A stretch of 64,000 bases of DNA, taken from assembly GCF_900113275.1 (NCBI RefSeq), contig NZ_FOOU01000001.1:248001-312000 (forward strand), read 5' to 3'. Shown piece by piece: positions 17,210 through 26,970 of the stretch. This DNA comes from Neptunomonas qingdaonensis (GTDB lineage: Bacteria; Pseudomonadota; Gammaproteobacteria; Pseudomonadales; Balneatricaceae). Under the pieces are notes generated by a model. That model searched no databases, was not told the origin of the DNA, and saw only the letters and a program-made list of their open reading frames with translations. The position numbers and the translations under genes were made by a program. Every line of letters starts with the position of its first letter. The first letter of the stretch is position 1.

Positions 17210-19294
17210 GTGCAGAGCTCTTTTAGTCATTCTCCTGCGGTAACGGCATTGAAAGGTGTAGGTGCCGCGCTGGCCTTGAAATTGGAGCGTCTGGGGATCG
17301 TTTCAATTCAGGATTTGTTATTTCATTTGCCGACACGCTATCAGGATCGCACCCGTATCATACCAATAGGGACATTACGTCCTGGTGATGAGTGTGTGAT
17401 TCAGGGGACCATTGTGGCCTCAGATATCCAGATGGGACGGCGTCGCAGTTTGTTATGCCGGATTCAGGACGGCAGTGCCGGAACACTGACGCTACGCTTT
17501 TTTCATTTTTCTGCAGCACAAAAAAATACATTAGCGGTGGGTTCTGAGATTCGCTGTTTTGGTGAAGTCCGCCCGGGACCCGGCGGATTGGAGATGGTAC
17601 ATCCCGAATACCGCGCCAGTAATGCACAAGGCTTGACGCCTGTTGAAGAAAGCCTGACTCCCATCTATCCGATGACGGAGGGGCTGCAGCAATCCAGAGT
17701 GCGGACATTAGTGCAGCAAGCGCTAACCTGGCTGGAAACAGGCAGTGTGTCTGAGTTGTTACCGGAGTCTGTGCGACGTCAATGGCGCTTACCTGAACTG
17801 AAAGCCTCATTGATCTATTTGCATGCACCGCCAGTCGATGCGAATCAGCATCTGCTTCTTGAAGGCTTGCACCCTGCACAGCGGCGTTTAGCGTTTGAAG
17901 AGTTATTGGCGCACCACCTGACCTTGTTACAGTTACGCCATAAAGTTCAGGAGAATGGAGCCCCCTTGTTACCGCCTACACATCAGTTAACGGCTGAGTT
18001 TTTAGCGCAGTTGCCCTTTCGTTTGACGACGGCACAGCAGCGGGTCGGTGAGGAGGTGTCGGCTGACCTGAAAAAACCATTGCCTATGTTGCGCTTGGTG
18101 CAGGGTGATGTGGGTTCGGGTAAAACGGTTGTGGCCGCCTTGGCCGCACTGCAAACAGTCGAAAATGGTTATCAGGCTGCCGTGATGGTACCCACCGAAA
18201 TTTTAGCTGAACAGCACTTTATTAACTTTTCGCAGTGGATGGAGCCACTAGGGATTAAGCTGGCGTGGTTGGCCGGTAAGGTCAAAGGTAAGCAGCGGGT
18301 CGCGCAGTTGGCGGCTATTGCAGATGGTTCCGCGCAGATTGTTATTGGTACACATGCGTTGTTTCAGGAAGAGGTCAGGTTTTATAACCTTGGCTTGGCG
18401 GTGATTGATGAGCAGCATCGCTTTGGTGTGCATCAGCGCTTGAGCCTGCGCGAAAAAGGCCGTGATGGGAAACGCAGCCCGCATCAGTTGATTATGACGG
18501 CAACGCCCATTCCGCGTACCTTAACCATGAGTGCTTATGCGGATCTGGATTGCTCGGTGATTGATGAACTGCCTCCGGGCCGCACACCGGTGAACACGGT
18601 CGTCATTGAAGATTCACGCCGTGATCAGGTGATTGAGCGGGTACGCGTCGCCTGTGCTGAAGGCCGTCAGGCCTATTGGGTGTGTACCCTGATTGAGGAA
18701 TCAGAAGCATTGCAGTGCCAGGCGGCTGAAGTGGCCGAAGTGACGCTTAAGGAGCTACTACCCGAGTTACGTATCGGTTTAGTGCATGGCCGCATGAAAG
18801 CACAGGAAAAAACTGAGATCATGCGCCTTTTTAAAGCCGCTGAACTGGATCTGCTGGTGGCTACGACGGTAATCGAGGTGGGTGTGGATGTGCCCAATGC
18901 GAGTGTCATGATTATTGAAAATCCCGAGCGCTTAGGCTTGTCACAGCTGCATCAGTTACGTGGACGGGTCGGGCGTGGTTCAGTCGAAAGTTACTGTGTG
19001 CTGATGTATCATGCGCCGCTGTCAAAACAGGGGCGAGAGCGTCTGGCGGTGATGCGGGAAACAACCGATGGATTCCGTATTGCTGAAAAAGATCTGGAGT
19101 TGCGTGGGCCTGGGGAAATTCTTGGTACGCGACAGACCGGTATGATGCAGTTTCGTATTGCTGATCTGCAGCGTGATGCTGATTTACTGGATCGGGTTCG
19201 ACAGGCGGCTAATCAGTTGTCGAATCAACCCGAAATCATGCAAGCGGTAACGCGTCGCTGGTTAGGCCATCATGATGAATATGGTCATGTATAA
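17210..19294 (+). CDS. recG: ATP-dependent DNA helicase RecG
   Basis: A 694-residue superfamily-2 helicase that remodels stalled forks and Holliday junctions. The N-terminal wedge/OB region has LPTRYQDRTRI and CVIQGTIV. The motor has Walker A GDVGSGKT, the DEQH-type Walker B VIDEQHRFGVHQR, motif III TATPIPRT, and the C-terminal helicase lobe QLRGRVGRGSVESYC. The GTG start is poorly spaced from AAAGGGG, so a nearby alternative start is possible. It forms an operon with oxyR. Confidence 0.96.
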   Translation: MQSSFSHSPAVTALKGVGAALALKLERLGIVSIQDLLFHLPTRYQDRTRIIPIGTLRPGDECVIQGTIVASDIQMGRRRSLLCRIQDGSAGTLTLRFFHFSAAQKNTLAVGSEIRCFGEVRPGPGGLEMVHPEYRASNAQGLTPVEESLTPIYPMTEGLQQSRVRTLVQQALTWLETGSVSELLPESVRRQWRLPELKASLIYLHAPPVDANQHLLLEGLHPAQRRLAFEELLAHHLTLLQLRHKVQENGAPLLPPTHQLTAEFLAQLPFRLTTAQQRVGEEVSADLKKPLPMLRLVQGDVGSGKTVVAALAALQTVENGYQAAVMVPTEILAEQHFINFSQWMEPLGIKLAWLAGKVKGKQRVAQLAAIADGSAQIVIGTHALFQEEVRFYNLGLAVIDEQHRFGVHQRLSLREKGRDGKRSPHQLIMTATPIPRTLTMSAYADLDCSVIDELPPGRTPVNTVVIEDSRRDQVIERVRVACAEGRQAYWVCTLIEESEALQCQAAEVAEVTLKELLPELRIGLVHGRMKAQEKTEIMRLFKAAELDLLVATTVIEVGVDVPNASVMIIENPERLGLSQLHQLRGRVGRGSVESYCVLMYHAPLSKQGRERLAVMRETTDGFRIAEKDLELRGPGEILGTRQTGMMQFRIADLQRDADLLDRVRQAANQLSNQPEIMQAVTRRWLGHHDEYGHV

Positions 19295-19300
19295 ACTGTT

Positions 19301-19320
19301 TTTTAAGAAGTTTTAAGAAG
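19301..19320. repeat. 10-bp tandem repeat after recG
   Basis: TTTTAAGAAG twice in tandem, followed by TTCTTCTAAGCTTTTTT. Together these can fold into a weak AT-rich hairpin with a U-run that may terminate recG transcription. Confidence 0.5.
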
Positions 19321-19375
19321 TTCTTCTAAGCTTTTTTATTAGTTTTGTTAATTAAAGGTGATTGATGAGGTTTAT

Positions 19376-19885
19376 GTGAGCGTTTCAGAACAGCAGTTGG
19401 CTGTGATTACCGAACAGATTGGTCGTGAACCTAAAGGGCTGATTAAAGTAGCCGTCGCGAACCCTGAGGGAGTGCCTTTGGTGTTGCAGATGCGCTCATT
19501 GTTGGATGATGCGCCCTTTCCAACGCTTTACTGGCTCTCTTCTAAAGACTTGTGCAAAGCGATTGGTCAGATTGAAGGTAAAGGCTGGGTTAAAGAGGTA
19601 GAAAGCCGCTTGCAGGCAGATACGGAGCTAAGAGGCGCCTATCTGCAAAACCAGAAAGACTATGTGGCGCGTCGCTGGGAGTTAATGCTGGCGGAAGATA
19701 AAGCACGTATAGAAGAACTAGGCTTTACCGCGATGTTTACGCGCTACGGCATTGGTGGGATTTCCCAGTGGGATAAAGTCAGATGCTTGCATATGCAGTA
19801 TGCGCATCATCTGGCCGAGGGTAATGTGATTGGTGCGTTAATGGATCAGGAGTTTGAGTTGAATCTCAGGCGCTACTCTCAATAA
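19376..19885 (+). CDS. DUF501 family protein
   Basis: A 169-residue protein of the DUF501 family, whose function is unknown. Family sequence includes QIGREPKGLIKVAVAN, EGVPLVLQMRSL, PFPTLYWLSSKDLCKAIGQIEGKG and the C-terminal GIGGISQWDKVRCLHMQYAHHLA. I chose the GTG at 19376 because GATGAGG sits 5 bases before it. A GTG at 19358 would add six residues but lacks a ribosome site. Convergent with the RIO kinase gene. Confidence 0.88.
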   Translation: MSVSEQQLAVITEQIGREPKGLIKVAVANPEGVPLVLQMRSLLDDAPFPTLYWLSSKDLCKAIGQIEGKGWVKEVESRLQADTELRGAYLQNQKDYVARRWELMLAEDKARIEELGFTAMFTRYGIGGISQWDKVRCLHMQYAHHLAEGNVIGALMDQEFELNLRRYSQ

Positions 19886-19894
19886 GCCTTGGCG

Positions 19895-19922
19895 CTCAGT
19901 AAGTATCCATAGACTTACTGAG
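19895..19922. terminator. Perfect inverted repeat between convergent genes
   Basis: CTCAGTAAGT and ACTTACTGAG form a 10-bp stem with an 8-base loop between the DUF501 and RIO-kinase stop codons. No U-run follows on either strand, so it may be a mild bidirectional stop or an mRNA 3' end stabiliser. Confidence 0.5.
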
Positions 19923-19964
19923 CAGATACTTACTGAACTGATATGTCTCTACAGATAGCTTCTG

Positions 19965-20822
19965 TCAGGCAGATTCTTCTGCATCCTGGATTCGTTCGAT
20001 GCGTTCCTGTTCTTCCAGCCAGGCGGCTTTGATCTCCTGTAAAACAGTATCAACATCCGCCGCTTCTGTGCTTTCTGCAAACTGTCCGGTTAGCTCTACG
20101 TCAGGTTGTAGGTCGCCGTTCTCAAAGAGTGCCCACATTTCCTGTGCATAGCGGGTATCTAATAGCTCGGGTGCGTATTGGGCATAGTAGGCCGTCATAT
20201 TGTTGACGTCTCGCGTCAGCATTTTCTGAGCATTGTTGTTGGCTGCTGCATCGACGGCTTGTGGCAGATCGATAATAACCGGGCCGTATGAATCAACTAA
20301 CACATTAAATTCTGACAAGTCGCCGTGGACTAAGCCGGCGCATAGCATCAGCATGACGTAATGCATGACAACGGCATGATCTTCCAGAGCTTGCTCTAAG
20401 GTGAGTGCCACATCATTCAGGCGAGGAGCGACATGGCCATCATTGTCAGTGACCAGTTCCATTAATAAGACGCCATCGAAGCAACCAAATGGCTGCGGAA
20501 CTCTAACGCCGGCATCTGCCAGGCGATAGAGCGCATCTACCTCTGCATTCTGCCAGGTCTCTTCTTGTTGATGGCGGCCGAATTTAGAGCCTTTTTCCAT
20601 CGCACGAGCGCGGCGGCTGTTACGGACTTTGCGGCCTTCCTGATACTGTGCGGCTTGTTTAAAGCCACGTTTATTGGCTTCTTTGTAAATTTTGGCGCAG
20701 CGTACTTCGGTGCCGCAGCGTACGACAAAAACATCGGCTTCTTTGCCGCTCATCAGCGGTCGTAGAACCTCGTCTATCAAGCCGTCTTCAATTAGGGGCT
20801 GTAATCGTTTTGGAGCTTTCAT
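19965..20822 (-). CDS. RIO-type serine/threonine protein kinase
   Basis: A 285-residue RIO1-like atypical kinase. The ATP-binding part has SGKEADVFVVRCG (residues 25-37) and the lysine strand CAKIYKE. The catalytic loop is HGDLSEFN (166-173) and the metal-binding motif is IDLPQAVD (184-191). The Lys/Arg-rich stretch at 62-80 may contact RNA. Bacterial members are sometimes called PA4780-like; their substrates are poorly known. The C-terminal tail is acidic. Confidence 0.9.
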   Translation of the reverse strand: MKAPKRLQPLIEDGLIDEVLRPLMSGKEADVFVVRCGTEVRCAKIYKEANKRGFKQAAQYQEGRKVRNSRRARAMEKGSKFGRHQQEETWQNAEVDALYRLADAGVRVPQPFGCFDGVLLMELVTDNDGHVAPRLNDVALTLEQALEDHAVVMHYVMLMLCAGLVHGDLSEFNVLVDSYGPVIIDLPQAVDAAANNNAQKMLTRDVNNMTAYYAQYAPELLDTRYAQEMWALFENGDLQPDVELTGQFAESTEAADVDTVLQEIKAAWLEEQERIERIQDAEESA

Positions 20823-20962
20823 GGCACCCTTGTACCTTATTCTTTCATGGTATGATTTGCGTCAGCCAAAATTATCGCAGTTTTGTAGAGACAAAACTGC
20901 TTCTGTACTACGCGTTATGTTTTAATTAGCTTAGTCGAGAAGTTAAATAGTTGGGAAATATA

Positions 20963-21817
20963 GTGAGCGACCTTTCTGAAAAACGCCTCAATAAATATAT
21001 CAGTGAGTCAGGTTTTTGCTCCCGACGTGAGGCTGATAAATTAATTGAACAAAAGCGCGTTACCATCAACGGTAAACAGCCTGAATTGGGTACAAAAGTT
21101 ACTCCGACAGATAAAGTGTTCGTTGATGGAAAACAAATTCATGCCACTGCAGATAATAAATCTGATCGTGTTTATATAGCTTACCATAAGCCGGTAGGTA
21201 TTACGTGTACCACCGAGCGACACATTAAAGGCAATATTATCGATGCGATTGGCCATTCGCAGCGCATTTTTCCAATAGGGCGGCTTGATAAGCCATCAGA
21301 GGGGCTGATTTTCCTGACCAGTGATGGTGATATTGTGAATAAAATTCTGCGTGCAGAAAATGCTCATGATAAGGAATATGTGGTTACCGTTAACAAACCA
21401 TTAAATGAGCGTTTTGTTGAGCGGATGTCGCAGGGGGTGCCTATTCTGGATACGGTTACCAAGCCTTGCAAGGTAACGATTCAAAGTCGGTTTGTTTTTA
21501 AAATCATCTTAACGCAAGGCCTCAATCGGCAAATTCGGCGTATGTGTGAGTATTTGGGTTACGACGTCACTAAGCTAAAACGCACGCGTATCATGAATGT
21601 TCAGTTAGCAGGGCTAAGGCCAGGCCAGTGGCGGGACTTAAGCAGTGGCGAACTTGCTGAAATTAATCGCGCGGTAGCCACATCGAATAAAACGGCTGTG
21701 AATTCTCAAAAAACGACAGCCGCGGTGAAAGTGAATACATCAGGCGCTGGCCAGCCGGGCAGATCTTCGTCTAAGCGTCAGAATCGAAACGCAACGCGAA
21801 AATCAGTTAGTCGCTAA
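20963..21817 (+). CDS. rluF: 23S rRNA pseudouridine(2604) synthase RluF
   Basis: A 284-residue RsuA/RluF-type pseudouridine synthase. The S4 domain at the N-terminus reads RLNKYISESGFCSRREADKLIEQKRVTING. The catalytic motif is GRLDKPSEGLIFLTSDGD with its Asp, and LTQGLNRQIRRMCEYLGYDVTKLKRTRIMNV is closer to RluF than to RsuA or RluB. The C-terminal tail is basic and low in complexity. The GTG at 20963 has GGGA upstream; a TTG at 20951 is the alternative start. Confidence 0.9.
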   Translation: MSDLSEKRLNKYISESGFCSRREADKLIEQKRVTINGKQPELGTKVTPTDKVFVDGKQIHATADNKSDRVYIAYHKPVGITCTTERHIKGNIIDAIGHSQRIFPIGRLDKPSEGLIFLTSDGDIVNKILRAENAHDKEYVVTVNKPLNERFVERMSQGVPILDTVTKPCKVTIQSRFVFKIILTQGLNRQIRRMCEYLGYDVTKLKRTRIMNVQLAGLRPGQWRDLSSGELAEINRAVATSNKTAVNSQKTTAAVKVNTSGAGQPGRSSSKRQNRNATRKSVSR

Positions 21818-21858
21818 AGTGGGTGTCTATCTGTAAGCTTTATTCGGGACAGGCAAGC

Positions 21859-21893
21859 AAAAAAAAGCAGGCACTAATTGCGCCTGCTTTTTT
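21859..21893. terminator. Bidirectional terminator between rluF and the ferredoxin gene
   Basis: Stem GCAGGC/GCCTGC flanked by A-run and T-run (AAAAAA ... TTTTTT), so it can act on both converging transcripts. Confidence 0.9.
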
Positions 21894-21918
21894 ACTCTGA
21901 TGATTAAATACGCAGCGA

Positions 21919-22690
<772 letters not shown>

Positions 22691-22855
22691 TTATTCACTC
22701 TGTCCTGTTTTGCTGTGGTATTGCCACTGTTGCAAGTGCGGCATATTATCGGAATTGCTGCAGGGGTACAAATACAATAATGGAATGTGTTCATCTTTAT
22801 TGGTTATAAAAAATATTTTTTATATTTCCATCAGGAATATAAGAGCGTTGCGCAG

Positions 22856-22891
22856 GTATTAAATCAAGTATTAAATCAGGTGTTAAATATG
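22856..22891. repeat. 12-bp tandem repeat at the start of the M48 protease gene
   Basis: Three 12-bp units (GTATTAAATCAA, GTATTAAATCAG, GTGTTAAATATG) run directly into the ATG at 22889. Units one and two differ by one base. The repeat forms the ribosome-binding region, so a copy-number change would move or alter that site. Confidence 0.7.
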
Positions 22892-24157
22892 CGGTCTCCA
22901 TTTATGAATTCTGTTGTTAAAATTTTCCCGCTCTTTATGAGCGTTGCATTCCTTAGCGGCTGTGAGTCGCTGCAAAGTGTAGATCGGGGGCTTTATAGTG
23001 CGGCTGAAGCGGTGAGCGAGCGGGATCTGGTTACCGGCCAGCGAACGTTAAGCATGGCAAGCCGGGGCCAACAGATTGCGCAAGGTAATGCGGCGGTTGA
23101 GCAGATTCTCGCAGAGCAAAAGAAAGCAGGGAAGAAAACAAATGCGGCATTGGATGAGAAAGCATATCAGCGTGTTGTTCGGGTGTTTGATCGTATACAC
23201 CGTGTGAGTCATTTGGCGAATGAACGCTGGCTGCCAGTGTTGATTGATGATCCCTCCTTTAATGCTTTTACAACGGGTGGAACCTACATCGTAGTCCATA
23301 GTGGCTTAATGAAGGATCTGAAAGATGATGCTGAATTGGCGGCTGTGCTCGGGCATGAGATCGCGCATACCGTGGCTAATCATGTCTTTGAACGTCAAAC
23401 GCATCAAACGGCCGCATTAATTGCCGGATCTGAAGCGGCGCGTCAAGGCGGCTATCAGGCGGCATTTACCCATGAAAGTGAAATTGAAGCGGATAAGATA
23501 GGTATTCTGTACGCGGCACTGGCCGGTTTTGACCCCTATGCAGCGAGTCGTATCTGGGAGCGACAATATAAGAAAGAGGGTAGCGCCAAGGGACTTTTCT
23601 TCCATTCACACCCGGTGAATCCTGAACGTGCGCTATTGACGCGAAATGTCGCTAACCAGGTGAAGCAATATTACCATGATGGGCAACAGAACCCGGAAGC
23701 GGCCGCATTACTGGATAATAATGCTCTCTGGCGCAAAGGTTCGGAGTCGGTGGAAGCAGGCAGTGGTGGTGGTTTGTCTGCGATTCTTGGCACGGCCTTA
23801 GGGGCCTATGCTCAGCATCAGGGAACTAAGCAAGAGGCCAGCCGCCAGGCGCAGCAGATTCAGATGATGCAGGCGCTGGATAAGCAGGTTGTTGTTGTGG
23901 GTGAGAAGGTGATTGATCAGCATTCTTGGCAGGTGGTGTGGGAAAACAGGAGCAATGTTAGTCTGAAGGATGTGGTTATGGGTGTGTTGATTAAAGATTC
24001 CACAGGAAAGGTAAGTCGTTATGTGACACATGTGGCAGGTAATATAAAACCGGCAGCGCGTTTTGCAGGAAGCTTTACCTTACCGGATCTTAAGGTTGCT
24101 CAGCTTCAGCAGATGCAGGTTAAATACTATCTGGATGATGCGACGCCTGTTCGTTAG
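22889..24157 (+). CDS. M48-family metalloprotease lipoprotein (LoiP/YcaL-like)
   Basis: A 422-residue predicted lipoprotein zinc protease for envelope quality control. After a signal sequence the lipobox FLSGC gives the acylated cysteine. The catalytic motif is HEIAH within LAAVLGHEIAHTVANHVFERQ, with the third zinc ligand in HESEIEADKIGILYAALAGFDP. Residues after about 300 hold a linker and a C-terminal beta-rich domain resembling a DUF1425/YcfL-like fold (WQVVWENRSNVSLKDVVMGVLIKD), an unusual addition. I chose 22889 because AGGTG precedes it; 22904 is an alternative. Confidence 0.85.
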   Translation: MRSPFMNSVVKIFPLFMSVAFLSGCESLQSVDRGLYSAAEAVSERDLVTGQRTLSMASRGQQIAQGNAAVEQILAEQKKAGKKTNAALDEKAYQRVVRVFDRIHRVSHLANERWLPVLIDDPSFNAFTTGGTYIVVHSGLMKDLKDDAELAAVLGHEIAHTVANHVFERQTHQTAALIAGSEAARQGGYQAAFTHESEIEADKIGILYAALAGFDPYAASRIWERQYKKEGSAKGLFFHSHPVNPERALLTRNVANQVKQYYHDGQQNPEAAALLDNNALWRKGSESVEAGSGGGLSAILGTALGAYAQHQGTKQEASRQAQQIQMMQALDKQVVVVGEKVIDQHSWQVVWENRSNVSLKDVVMGVLIKDSTGKVSRYVTHVAGNIKPAARFAGSFTLPDLKVAQLQQMQVKYYLDDATPVR

Positions 24158-24268
24158 CGCACATCGTTAGCGCTCATCAGTGTTATTCGGGCTTATACAT
24201 GCGCAGCTTAATGTTAAGTCGGGCGGGATGCGTTAGACTGGTTTATTAGTGAGCTTAACCTGTCAAAA

Positions 24269-24296
24269 AAAAGCAGCTTTTCATAAAGCCGCTTTT
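24269..24296 (+). terminator. AT-rich hairpin, possible terminator after the M48 gene
   Basis: AAAAGCAGCTTT and AAAGCCGCTTTT form a 12-bp stem with one mismatch and a 4-base loop. The right arm ends in four T residues. Confidence 0.45.
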
Positions 24297-24299
24297 CTT

Positions 24300-24350
24300 A
24301 AAGTAACTTGTTATAAAGTAGCTTGCTGTAAAGTAACTTGCTGTAAAGTA
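24300..24350. repeat. 15-bp tandem repeats in the TetR leader
   Basis: Three units of 15 bp (AAAGTAACTTGTTAT, AAAGTAGCTTGCTGT, AAAGTAACTTGCTGT) and a partial fourth (AAAGTA) end immediately before the AAGGAG ribosome site of the TetR gene. They may serve as a repeated operator or be a slippage product. Confidence 0.75.
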
Positions 24351-24360
24351 AAAGGAGCCT

Positions 24361-24987
24361 GTGTTGGCGCGTCGCACCCGTGAAGAAGCTGAACAAACAC
24401 GACATGAGTTATTAGAAATGGCCTTGCAGCAGTATGCTCTGCATGGCATTCACAATGTTAGTTTAAAGTCGATTGCCGCTGCGGCAGGTGTTACTCATGG
24501 TGCTTTGTATTGGCATTTTAAGAACCGTGAAGATCTGATCTGTGCTTTAAGCGCATCAGCGACGCTTCCCTTTGAGCAGCACTATCTTGAGCAGTTACAG
24601 GCCATTGACCAGAATGCGTTAAAGGCATTGAAATCTTTTTTACTTGATACGGCATGCCATATCGCTTCTCGTGACCAGGCCATGCAGGTGTATGCACTTT
24701 TTTATAGCCGAAGAAAAGATCTGCCACAGCAAGCTGAGTTGCACGATGTGCTGTCGGACGAATGGCAGTCGTGGGTTGGTTATATCGACCGGTTTTTAAA
24801 ACAAGCACGTAAACAGAAACAGATTGCGAAGAAAACAAAGCAGCAGCCCATGGCGGAGCTGCTACTTTCACAGGTGTTTGGTGTACTTGCCGTTAGTGAA
24901 TATATGCCAAAATCGACTTCGTTCAGAGAGTTGGCAAACCTCACCATTAGTAATGCTATTGCCGGGCTGGAAACGACCAGATCGTAG
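24361..24987 (+). CDS. TetR/AcrR-family regulator
   Basis: A 208-residue repressor. The helix-turn-helix lies at about residues 28-60 (HNVSLKSIAAAAGVTHGALYWHFKNREDLICAL), very like AcrR/TtgR, and the C-terminal part matches the TetR ligand-binding helices. AAAGGAG precedes the GTG at 24361; the next codon is TTG at 24364, an alternative start. No efflux genes are adjacent, so the target is unknown. 15-bp repeats lie directly upstream and could be its own operator. Confidence 0.88.
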   Translation: MLARRTREEAEQTRHELLEMALQQYALHGIHNVSLKSIAAAAGVTHGALYWHFKNREDLICALSASATLPFEQHYLEQLQAIDQNALKALKSFLLDTACHIASRDQAMQVYALFYSRRKDLPQQAELHDVLSDEWQSWVGYIDRFLKQARKQKQIAKKTKQQPMAELLLSQVFGVLAVSEYMPKSTSFRELANLTISNAIAGLETTRS

Positions 24988-25026
24988 AAAAGGAGTAGCA
25001 GCCTGCTTTAGCCGATCCAGAAAAGC

Positions 25027-25668
25027 TTAGCTGGAGCCTGTTTCGGTTTGGTCTTCAGGCGATCTGAAGAACAGCCGGTAAGTGACCTGTCCTGCAGTTT
25101 TGGAGCGGCTCTCTTGCCAATTATTGGGAACTGTCAATAGACTTAATTCGGACTCGGCTTCTATATAGATAACGGCATTATCGGAAAGCAGGTTACGTTT
25201 TTCTAACAGTTCACAGATAAGCGGAACCATATCCTTCCTGAAAGGCGGGTCGAGAAAAACTAAGTCATAGCGTGCTTCTGTATCCGTCTGACGTGCTTCC
25301 AGCCAAGTGAGTGCCGCTGATGTTATTACTTCGCCGTTCTGGCTTTTCAACAGATTTAAATTATCTCTTAGCTGTCGTGTTGCTTCGTGGGCGTTATCGA
25401 TAAAAGTAACCGAATCTGCACCGCGAGAAAGTGCTTCCAGCCCTAATGCACCACTTCCGGCAAACAGATCAAGGCAGCGCGCGCCGGGAGTAATATTTTG
25501 CAGCCAGTTAAAAAGAGTTTCTCTCACCCTGTCAGGTGTCGGGCGTAAGCCTTCTATTTCCGGGAAAGGGAGTTTACGGCTACGCCACTCTCCACCGATA
25601 ATACGTAACATCGGTTGGTTTTCTTTACGGCTGTTCTGGTTTACGCGGGGTGGGTGTCTTCGGGGCAT
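25027..25668 (-). CDS. rsmD: 16S rRNA m2G966 methyltransferase RsmD
   Basis: A 213-residue SAM-dependent methyltransferase. It has the RsmD opening LRIIGGEWRSRKLPFPEIEGLRPTPDRVRETLFNWL, the SAM-binding DLFAGSGALGLEALSRGA and the catalytic LDPPF. The preceding 19 residues are basic. Adjacent on the same strand is the M16-like gene, whose stop is 9 bp upstream of this start, matching the rsmD/M16/ftsEX neighbourhood of Pseudomonas. Confidence 0.95.
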   Translation of the reverse strand: MPRRHPPRVNQNSRKENQPMLRIIGGEWRSRKLPFPEIEGLRPTPDRVRETLFNWLQNITPGARCLDLFAGSGALGLEALSRGADSVTFIDNAHEATRQLRDNLNLLKSQNGEVITSAALTWLEARQTDTEARYDLVFLDPPFRKDMVPLICELLEKRNLLSDNAVIYIEAESELSLLTVPNNWQESRSKTAGQVTYRLFFRSPEDQTETGSS

Positions 25669-25677
25669 CTGAATAGC

Positions 25678-26874
25678 CTACAAAGGTGAAATTGTTACAA
25701 TAATGGCGTGCTCAGGATCAAGTAGCTGTTGTATATGCTCCTGAACCTGCTGAGTCGATATGGATGCAAGCGTATCACGAAACTCCTCGATCGACTGAAA
25801 TTTCTCCACAGAGAAAAATTGTGAAGCCAGCAGGTCGGCGCGTTTCTCCGGACTGGCGAGCTGTCGGCTATATTGGGTTGCGAGCGCGCTTCTGATCTCT
25901 TCAAGCTTGTCGTTGTTGAGGTGTTGCAGCAGGTAAGTTTTAAGATTACTGATGACATTTCCCTGAAACGGGCGGTTTTGCGTCATCGATAAGGCAGCAT
26001 AACCGACCGGTGTTGAAGGCTGGAGTATCAGGCGATAGTGGCTTAAATTTTTGTCGGCGATTTCTTTCAGTGACTGATTAATGTAATGCAAAGCTACAGA
26101 GCGACTCACATTGCTGCTATCGGCGGGTATGGCCTGTCCTATCAGATAAAGATAAGACGGGCCGCGGTGTTGCAAGCTGATGCGGCTAGCGGCTGCTAAC
26201 TGTGGTGCTGATGTGCGGGGTTGGGCAGTGAAAGGGTAATGCTTTTTTAATTGTTCGCTGATTATTTTGCTGAGCGAGTCATTTTCTTCTTTGAATACCA
26301 GTAACGCCGTGGGTCGGTTAGAAAACAGGCTGTGCGCGGTATCGGCTGTGATTGGCATTGACGGCGTAAGAAGCTGTGCCTTTAGATTGCTCAGTGCTAG
26401 CTCATCGATCGTGTTTAATGCCAGATAGCGTTCTGCACCTGCGTGTTGCAGCGCTTGTGAATAATATCCGCCGGCTGAAGTAGTAACCTTGTCTAGCATT
26501 GATTCCAGAAGGAATGAGTCATCGCTCACTTTTTCTGCGGGCAGTCGTACGGTTAAAATGACCTTATCATCATGCCACTGGGCGGTGATGTTGTTCTCAG
26601 TCTGGAGTGCCTGTCCGATTGAGGATTGCAGAGCGATTCGTTGCTGGGCTTGCTGTTCAGAATAAGCGGGAGATAGCGGGTAGACCAGCTTCACCTGATC
26701 TTGTTTTAGCGCTTTGTCGATCGACAGATATATCCAGTTGTCTTCCAGTGTCTCGTAAACATCAGAACTATTATTCTGGCTGCGGGCTGTTAACAGCACG
26801 ATAACGATGGCGACAATCCAGGGTAAAATTTTCAGATAGGTGCGGTTAAACAGGGGCTGATATTGCTGATCCAT
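25678..26874 (-). CDS. M16-type peptidase-like protein lacking the zinc motif
   Basis: A 398-residue membrane-anchored protein. Residues about 12-29 (LKILPWIVAIVIVLLTA) form a single helix, the rest lying in the periplasm. The C-terminal half resembles the M16B processing-peptidase fold (VISNLKTYLLQHLNNDKLEEIRSALATQYSRQLASPEKRADLLASQFF), but no HxxEH zinc motif is present, so it is probably catalytically inactive. Pseudomonas has paired M16 genes here, one active; only this inactive type is seen. It is divergent from ftsE. Confidence 0.65.
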   Translation of the reverse strand: MDQQYQPLFNRTYLKILPWIVAIVIVLLTARSQNNSSDVYETLEDNWIYLSIDKALKQDQVKLVYPLSPAYSEQQAQQRIALQSSIGQALQTENNITAQWHDDKVILTVRLPAEKVSDDSFLLESMLDKVTTSAGGYYSQALQHAGAERYLALNTIDELALSNLKAQLLTPSMPITADTAHSLFSNRPTALLVFKEENDSLSKIISEQLKKHYPFTAQPRTSAPQLAAASRISLQHRGPSYLYLIGQAIPADSSNVSRSVALHYINQSLKEIADKNLSHYRLILQPSTPVGYAALSMTQNRPFQGNVISNLKTYLLQHLNNDKLEEIRSALATQYSRQLASPEKRADLLASQFFSVEKFQSIEEFRDTLASISTQQVQEHIQQLLDPEHAIIVTISPL

Positions 26875-26970
26875 AATTTTCCCGAAGATGAAGCCGTTAT
26901 GTATAAAAAACCACTATAATAAGTTACTTGGCACAACCTTGGCACAAAAATAGGATAGACCCACAGCACC

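Noticed and set aside
24255-24449. Minus-strand frame with YFTAS repeats
   Set aside because: The repetition comes from the 15-bp DNA repeats; nothing else supports a protein.
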